12,338 bases of DNA from the NCBI GenBank assembly GCA_902465105.1, contig CABQLM010000061.1, forward strand, positions 1 through 12,338, given 5' to 3'. The notes under the pieces were generated by a model. The model saw only the letters and a list, made by a program, of their open reading frames with translations, was not told the DNA's origin and did no database searches. The number at the start of each line of letters is the position of its first letter. Position 1 is the first letter of the stretch. The position numbers and the translations under genes are program-made. The DNA comes from an uncultured Collinsella sp. (GTDB lineage: Bacteria > Actinomycetota > Coriobacteriia > Coriobacteriales > Coriobacteriaceae). This document shows positions 8,097 through 12,338 of this stretch, piece by piece.

Positions 8097-11000
8097 ATGG
8101 ACACTCGTCGCACACGGTCGCTGGGTGCGGCCGTCATTGCCTTAATGTTGATTTGCCTTGCCGCCGCAGCTCTTCGCGGTGTGGCTCCTGTGCTCGCCGA
8201 TGGCGTTGCCGCAGCCAACCTAATCGAGATAAACGGCGACACGGCCACGGTTAGCGTTAACCTGTATAAAGATGCCAACCACAATACTGCCCTGGGTTCT
8301 GACGCGGTGCTCTCAACCGATACGCTCTATGGGGCGTTCAGTGCGGTTTTTATGGCGGAGTCCAGACCGACGGCCGATAAATATACGGCCGTGTATACGT
8401 TTCCGGAAACCATCAATGTGAAAGATAATTACGGCGGAGATCTTTTGAATGGCACGGGGAGCACTGCCACCAAGGCCGGCACATGGAGAATAGAGAAGAA
8501 TAAGCTGTTCTTTACGTTTGACACCGACTGGTTGCAACAACATCCGTCCGATGTGTATGTTGCTGCCGATTTTTCTTTTGAGCTGGCAAATAAGGACGTC
8601 GGCTCTGACAATTCGACGAAAGTCAATTTTCCCGGAACAGGCGAAATCGACATTGCGACTAAAGACGGCAACGTGACGGGAGCGAAAGAGGGAAAGTTTT
8701 CCCAAGACGAAAACGGAACGGCTAAAGTTACCTGGACGGTAAAGCTTAAAGTCGAGTCATGTGCAACCAATGTCGTGCTCAACGACACGCTGGGGAGTAA
8801 CTTCTCGTTTGTGGCGGGCAGCTTTAAGCTCGATGGAAAACAGCTCGATCCTCAGCCGACAATCGACGGTCAAAACGTGAACGCGGACTTGGGAAATCTG
8901 TCTCAAGGCGAGCACGTGCTTACGTACGAAACGCTGCTCAAGTCGGGTATCTCTGCCAAGAATACGGAATACATCAATGAGCAGGCTGCCTCGCAGAATA
9001 AAGCTGAATGGGCGTGGGGCGGCTCGAGCGATCGTCAGAACGGCTCCGTGACTGTTGCTCCCAGCAAGTTTCGCTACGACATGATTAACAAGTCAAATGG
9101 TTCTGGTTCGGCATCTGATATCACATGGACGGTTACACTTAACCGAGGCGAGCTTAAAGCTGATATGACCGGTTACAAGTTTACTGACCAATTGGACGAT
9201 AAGCAGTCGTACACAGGCAGCTATACGGTTTACAAGGGCGACTCGGGATCGGATGTTCTCGCGCCGCCGGTCGAGCTCGATTCGACGAAGAGGTCCTTTA
9301 CCTATACGTTCCCGACAGACCTTGCCGACAAATACGCCACCTACCGCATCGTCTATCACACCAAGATGAACGATACGAACTCTTACGATACGGTGCACAA
9401 TACCGCAAAGGTTGACGGCAGCGTGTCCGGTTCGGACGAGGGCGCGTTCTCGCCTCAACTGGTGGGTACCCCAATTACCAAGAGGCTTGTGAGCGACAAG
9501 GACGCTGCGATGACGGGTCGGGCAACATGGGAGACGAGAGTCGCTCTAAAGGCCATCGTAAATGCGGTCCATCCGGATAGGGTGACGGTGAAGGATACGT
9601 TTCAATCGGCGTGGTCGCAGGATCTCGGCGTCGACGAAGGATCCATTACCATCACGATTGGCAATACCGTGCTGGTACGGAACACCGACTGGCTCCTGAC
9701 AGGGAACTGGCAGGCCGAGGGAACAAAGAGAAATTTCAACCTTGATATATACGTTAACGACAAAGTGAAAGCTGCCCTCGAGAACAAGGACTACGCCGTT
9801 ATTACTTACACCACCACATCCGATGCGCTTTCGGGTTGGTACTCGAACTTTGCATCGGTTAGCGCGCCGGGCCTGAACCTCGGTTGGCCGTATACGCCCG
9901 GCGTTATGTATGTCGTCAACCAAGAAACGACGCCTGCGGTCGAGAAGCCGGAGGCGGAATCGAAGGTGTCTTGGAATGAGGACTTCGACTGGAGCGCCGT
10001 CGACGGTTCGGACGAGAAGGGCGCTTGGATCGTCGACTGGACGGTGTACGCGAATCGTCAGAAGGGCGCGGCGGGAGAGTACTACGGAGCCGGAAAGCTC
10101 AACAGCGCACCGTTGAACATCATCGATGCCCTTCCGAGCGGCATGAGTTATGTTGCGGGATCCGCCAAGTACACGCTTGTACGGAATCCCTACGATAAGC
10201 ATACGGGGATTGGTCGCGGGAACGAGACCGAGATGGTCGTTGATGATCAGCCGCTCGACACCGGCAACGTTCGTAGTGATGACAACACGGTCACTTTCTC
10301 CATCCCCACGACTAGGCTTGAAAACTATGCCGGCTACGCGAAGCTCACGTACAAGACGGCGGTCAAGCGCGGTGAACTCGATGTCTCCAAGAATGAGGTG
10401 AAGTTCACCAATTCGGCCAGTGCTGAGTCGGGAGATAAGAAGTTCGATTCCGGTAGCGGTACCGTCACCATCAAGAACAACGTGCTGTTAAAGACCGGAA
10501 GCCAGGTCGCCAACAGCAATCGCATCAAGTACACCATTCTTGTCAATGAATCGGCACTTGACCTTAAGAGTGGCAGCGATTTCCTTGAGCTCGTCGATGT
10601 CATGGATGCTCAATGCACGCTGGTGCCGTCTTCGGTCAAGGTGTACAAACACAAAGACAAGGGCTGGAACTTGCTTGGCTCGGATGAGTACACCGTTGGT
10701 GCCGAGACCATCAAGGACGAGTCCGGCGCTGCGTGTACAAAGATGACGCTTAAGGTGCCCGATGGGTCGCATCTTAAAGTTCAATATGAGGTAATTCCTG
10801 CCGGCAATGTGGGCGAAACGGTCTCGCTTACCAACAAAGCATCGCTTACGGGCGTTTGGGACGGCGAGGAGAGTCATTCCAAGAATTGGGTAATTCAAAA
10901 GGCGTCTGGTTCGGCTGGCGGCAGCGGCTATGGTGTCACGGTGACCAAGGTCGACAAGAGCGATATCGCAAAGAAGCTTTCTGGCGCCAAGTTTGCGCTC

Positions 11001-11816
11001 TATAAGGTTGATATGAACAAGGCTTTAACTGCTGGCGTCGATGCGGCAAAAAAAGTGTTTCAGGAGGTTTCGACAGGCGATAGCGGTACGGCGACATTTG
11101 GGACTGCCGACCAAAAGATGGAAGCCTATACGCTGTATTGCCTCGAGGAGATCCAGGCTCCCGAGGGCTATAACGTCATCGATAGGCCGATGTGGATTAT
11201 GCTCAAGGGGCAAAACGAGCAGCAATATCAGGAGGCGCTCGCCAAGGTGGAAGCTTTGAAACGGGCTGACGCTGCTGTTGGGGCTCCGACGGCAAATACT
11301 GATATTACGGTTTACGATGCGCCCTATTCTGGTAAGGCTACGATTTCGGCCACAAAGGTGCTTCAGGGGTCGTCGTTAAAGGAAGGACAGTTCTCGTTTG
11401 TGCTCAAGGACGCAAATGGCAAGGTCTTGCAGACCGCCAAGAACGGTGCAGACGGGGACATCAGCTTTAATCTGGATTACAGCAAGGCGGGGACTTACGA
11501 GTACACCATCTGCGAGGCTGTCCCCGAAGGCGCTGTGAATAACGTTAAGGATCATATCGCCTACGACGCAACCGAGCACAGGGCTATAGTCAAAGTGGAG
11601 AATGGCGATGGTAAGCTCAAAGTCACCGTCACCTACGACGGGATGTCTTCGACTCCGCCGACCTTCACGAATACGTACTCGACTACACTTCCCGCGGCGG
11701 GCGGTCCCGGCCTGACTATGACCTATCTGGCTGGCGCTTCGCTGCTGTGCTTTGCGGCGACATGGATACACGCTCGTCGCCAGCGCGATTTGAAGCGAGG
11801 TGGTCGTCGTGGATAA
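8097..11816 (+). CDS. LPXTG-like sortase-anchored surface adhesin / large pilus subunit
   Basis: This 1239-residue cell-wall protein is probably the adhesive or tip subunit of a sortase-built pilus. A signal peptide has basic residues RRTR, a hydrophobic core at 9-26 and likely cleavage after VLA (34). An N-terminal all-beta adhesin-like domain spans about 43-200. Next come about five related Ig-like modules, each opening with a W-x-V or equivalent strand at about 212, 343, 477, 644 and 809 and ending in Y-x-Y/N-x-A patterns, as in collagen-binding/DUF11-type isopeptide modules. A SpaA-type domain (about 946-1065) has Lys951 in VTKVDK and Glu1018 in EEIQAPEGY. A FctA/Spy0128-type pilin domain (about 1079-1195) has Lys1087 in ATKVLQG and Asn1192 in FTNTY, likely isopeptide partners. 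The sorting signal is LPAAG (1198-1202), a hydrophobic segment and a basic tail. The ATG at 8097 follows AGGGGA; an in-frame GTG at 8073 is less likely. Codons end in A/T more than in typA, hinting at a variable locus. Confidence 0.87.
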   Translation: MDTRRTRSLGAAVIALMLICLAAAALRGVAPVLADGVAAANLIEINGDTATVSVNLYKDANHNTALGSDAVLSTDTLYGAFSAVFMAESRPTADKYTAVYTFPETINVKDNYGGDLLNGTGSTATKAGTWRIEKNKLFFTFDTDWLQQHPSDVYVAADFSFELANKDVGSDNSTKVNFPGTGEIDIATKDGNVTGAKEGKFSQDENGTAKVTWTVKLKVESCATNVVLNDTLGSNFSFVAGSFKLDGKQLDPQPTIDGQNVNADLGNLSQGEHVLTYETLLKSGISAKNTEYINEQAASQNKAEWAWGGSSDRQNGSVTVAPSKFRYDMINKSNGSGSASDITWTVTLNRGELKADMTGYKFTDQLDDKQSYTGSYTVYKGDSGSDVLAPPVELDSTKRSFTYTFPTDLADKYATYRIVYHTKMNDTNSYDTVHNTAKVDGSVSGSDEGAFSPQLVGTPITKRLVSDKDAAMTGRATWETRVALKAIVNAVHPDRVTVKDTFQSAWSQDLGVDEGSITITIGNTVLVRNTDWLLTGNWQAEGTKRNFNLDIYVNDKVKAALENKDYAVITYTTTSDALSGWYSNFASVSAPGLNLGWPYTPGVMYVVNQETTPAVEKPEAESKVSWNEDFDWSAVDGSDEKGAWIVDWTVYANRQKGAAGEYYGAGKLNSAPLNIIDALPSGMSYVAGSAKYTLVRNPYDKHTGIGRGNETEMVVDDQPLDTGNVRSDDNTVTFSIPTTRLENYAGYAKLTYKTAVKRGELDVSKNEVKFTNSASAESGDKKFDSGSGTVTIKNNVLLKTGSQVANSNRIKYTILVNESALDLKSGSDFLELVDVMDAQCTLVPSSVKVYKHKDKGWNLLGSDEYTVGAETIKDESGAACTKMTLKVPDGSHLKVQYEVIPAGNVGETVSLTNKASLTGVWDGEESHSKNWVIQKASGSAGGSGYGVTVTKVDKSDIAKKLSGAKFALYKVDMNKALTAGVDAAKKVFQEVSTGDSGTATFGTADQKMEAYTLYCLEEIQAPEGYNVIDRPMWIMLKGQNEQQYQEALAKVEALKRADAAVGAPTANTDITVYDAPYSGKATISATKVLQGSSLKEGQFSFVLKDANGKVLQTAKNGADGDISFNLDYSKAGTYEYTICEAVPEGAVNNVKDHIAYDATEHRAIVKVENGDGKLKVTVTYDGMSSTPPTFTNTYSTTLPAAGGPGLTMTYLAGASLLCFAATWIHARRQRDLKRGGRRG

Positions 11817-12338
11817 GATGCTCCGTCGCGTAATGGCTTTTGGAACGGTTGTTTTACTCGCGCTGGTTGCCTTTGCCGCAACGCCTGGAGTTGCCCGAGC
11901 GGGTGAGACCGGTGCCGTTACAGTTGGCGGCGCGGTCGCGGCTCGGTATAACGCATACCAGATTTTCGCGGCAACTGTTGTCGATAAAACCGGCGATGAC
12001 CAAAAGGTTGCGACCGATTTGACGTGGTCGAACGATGCGGTTCGTCGGGCGGTCCTTCCGGTGCTTTACGATGCAGGACTCGATAACTCGGTGTCGACAG
12101 CACAGGATGCTGCCGAATGGATGAATGCCAAGGGACACCTATCGACCGCGCTAACGACAAAGATCGCCTGCGCAATTTGCAATGCCGGTGCCGTGTCCGT
12201 GGCCCTTAACGCGGGCACGACGGCCGAGCTGTCCTGTGGCTACTGGCTCATCGTCGCCGACGACGACGCCATCGCCCAGGGCGAGGCCGGCACCGCGCCG
12301 ATCATGGCCCTGGTGGGCGGCAGCGCCGTCACCGTCAA
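11809..12338 (+). CDS. Probable sortase-dependent pilin, N-terminal part (3' end outside window)
   Basis: An open frame runs from GTG 11809 to the window end without a stop (176 codons plus 2 bases). It has a signal peptide: basic KMLRR, a hydrophobic stretch at about 8-24, and a likely cleavage after VARA (31). The mature start, with AVTVGG, then ARYNAYQIFAATV, and later CGYWLIVADD, matches the N-terminal domain of major pilins of the SpaA/FimA isopeptide-D2 type, in which a YxAYQIF strand and a YYLI-like strand are typical. The pilin Lys motif, CnaB domains and sorting signal would lie beyond the edge. AGGTGG (11798-11803) is 5 bp before GTG 11809, and the gene overlaps the adhesin stop by 8 bp, so the two are co-translated. 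An in-frame ATG at 11818 is the alternative start but is too far from the ribosome site. Pilin identity is likely, and its backbone or basal role is open. Confidence 0.75.
   Translation, partial: MDKMLRRVMAFGTVVLLALVAFAATPGVARAGETGAVTVGGAVAARYNAYQIFAATVVDKTGDDQKVATDLTWSNDAVRRAVLPVLYDAGLDNSVSTAQDAAEWMNAKGHLSTALTTKIACAICNAGAVSVALNAGTTAELSCGYWLIVADDDAIAQGEAGTAPIMALVGGSAVTV

Noticed and set aside
11840..12022. Short plus-strand open frame in the pilin region
   Set aside because: It is out of frame with the continuous signal-peptide-bearing frame from 11809 that stays open to the window end.

Overview
The window looks like a chromosomal segment of a high-GC Gram-positive bacterium, most likely an actinobacterium of the class Coriobacteriia (Collinsella-like). 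This is an inference. It rests on the gyrB-gyrA-tRNA-Ile-tRNA-Ala order also known from mycobacteria, the high GC of the housekeeping genes, the AGGAGG/AGGGG ribosome binding sites, and a sortase-type pilus locus of the kind common in gut Actinobacteria. gyrB-gyrA usually lies close to oriC in such genomes, so the window is probably near the origin.

Layout, all genes on the + strand: (1) 1-670 is the 3' end of gyrB. (2) 671-848 is a gyrB-gyrA spacer with a long imperfect hairpin and possible short leader reading frames. (3) 849-3590 is gyrA, with an unusual acidic N-terminal extension of about 70 residues. (4) 3591-3888 holds the gyrA terminator, a 184-nt inverted-repeat element and a tRNA promoter, with no gene. 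(5) 3889-4189 is a tRNA cluster, Ile(GAT)-Ala(TGC)-Ile(GAT), in which the two Ile genes are identical. A strong hairpin follows the first tRNA and a terminator follows the last. (6) 4374-5744 is a compact three-gene unit: a bifunctional-nuclease-family (DUF151) protein, a small two-helix membrane protein and an acidic cytosolic protein of unknown function. (7) 5862-7700 is typA/bipA, followed by a terminator and a second hairpin. (8) 7801-8096 is an AT-rich gene-free stretch. (9) 8097-end is a surface-pilus locus: a 1239-residue adhesin with signal peptide, tandem Ig-like adhesin domains, a SpaA-type domain, a FctA/Spy0128-type pilin domain and an LPAAG sorting signal. The 5' part of a probable pilin gene overlaps its end and runs off the window.

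The left two thirds is a housekeeping block: DNA supercoiling, tRNA supply and a translation GTPase. The right third is a cell-surface locus, visibly richer in A/T-ending codons than typA or gyrA and preceded by AT-rich DNA, which fits a strain-variable or acquired pilus cluster. The backbone and downstream pilins and a class C sortase would be expected beyond the right edge. The least explained items are the 184-nt inverted repeat between gyrA and the tRNAs, the folded gyrB-gyrA spacer, the two unknown genes beside the DUF151 gene, and the adhesin locus.
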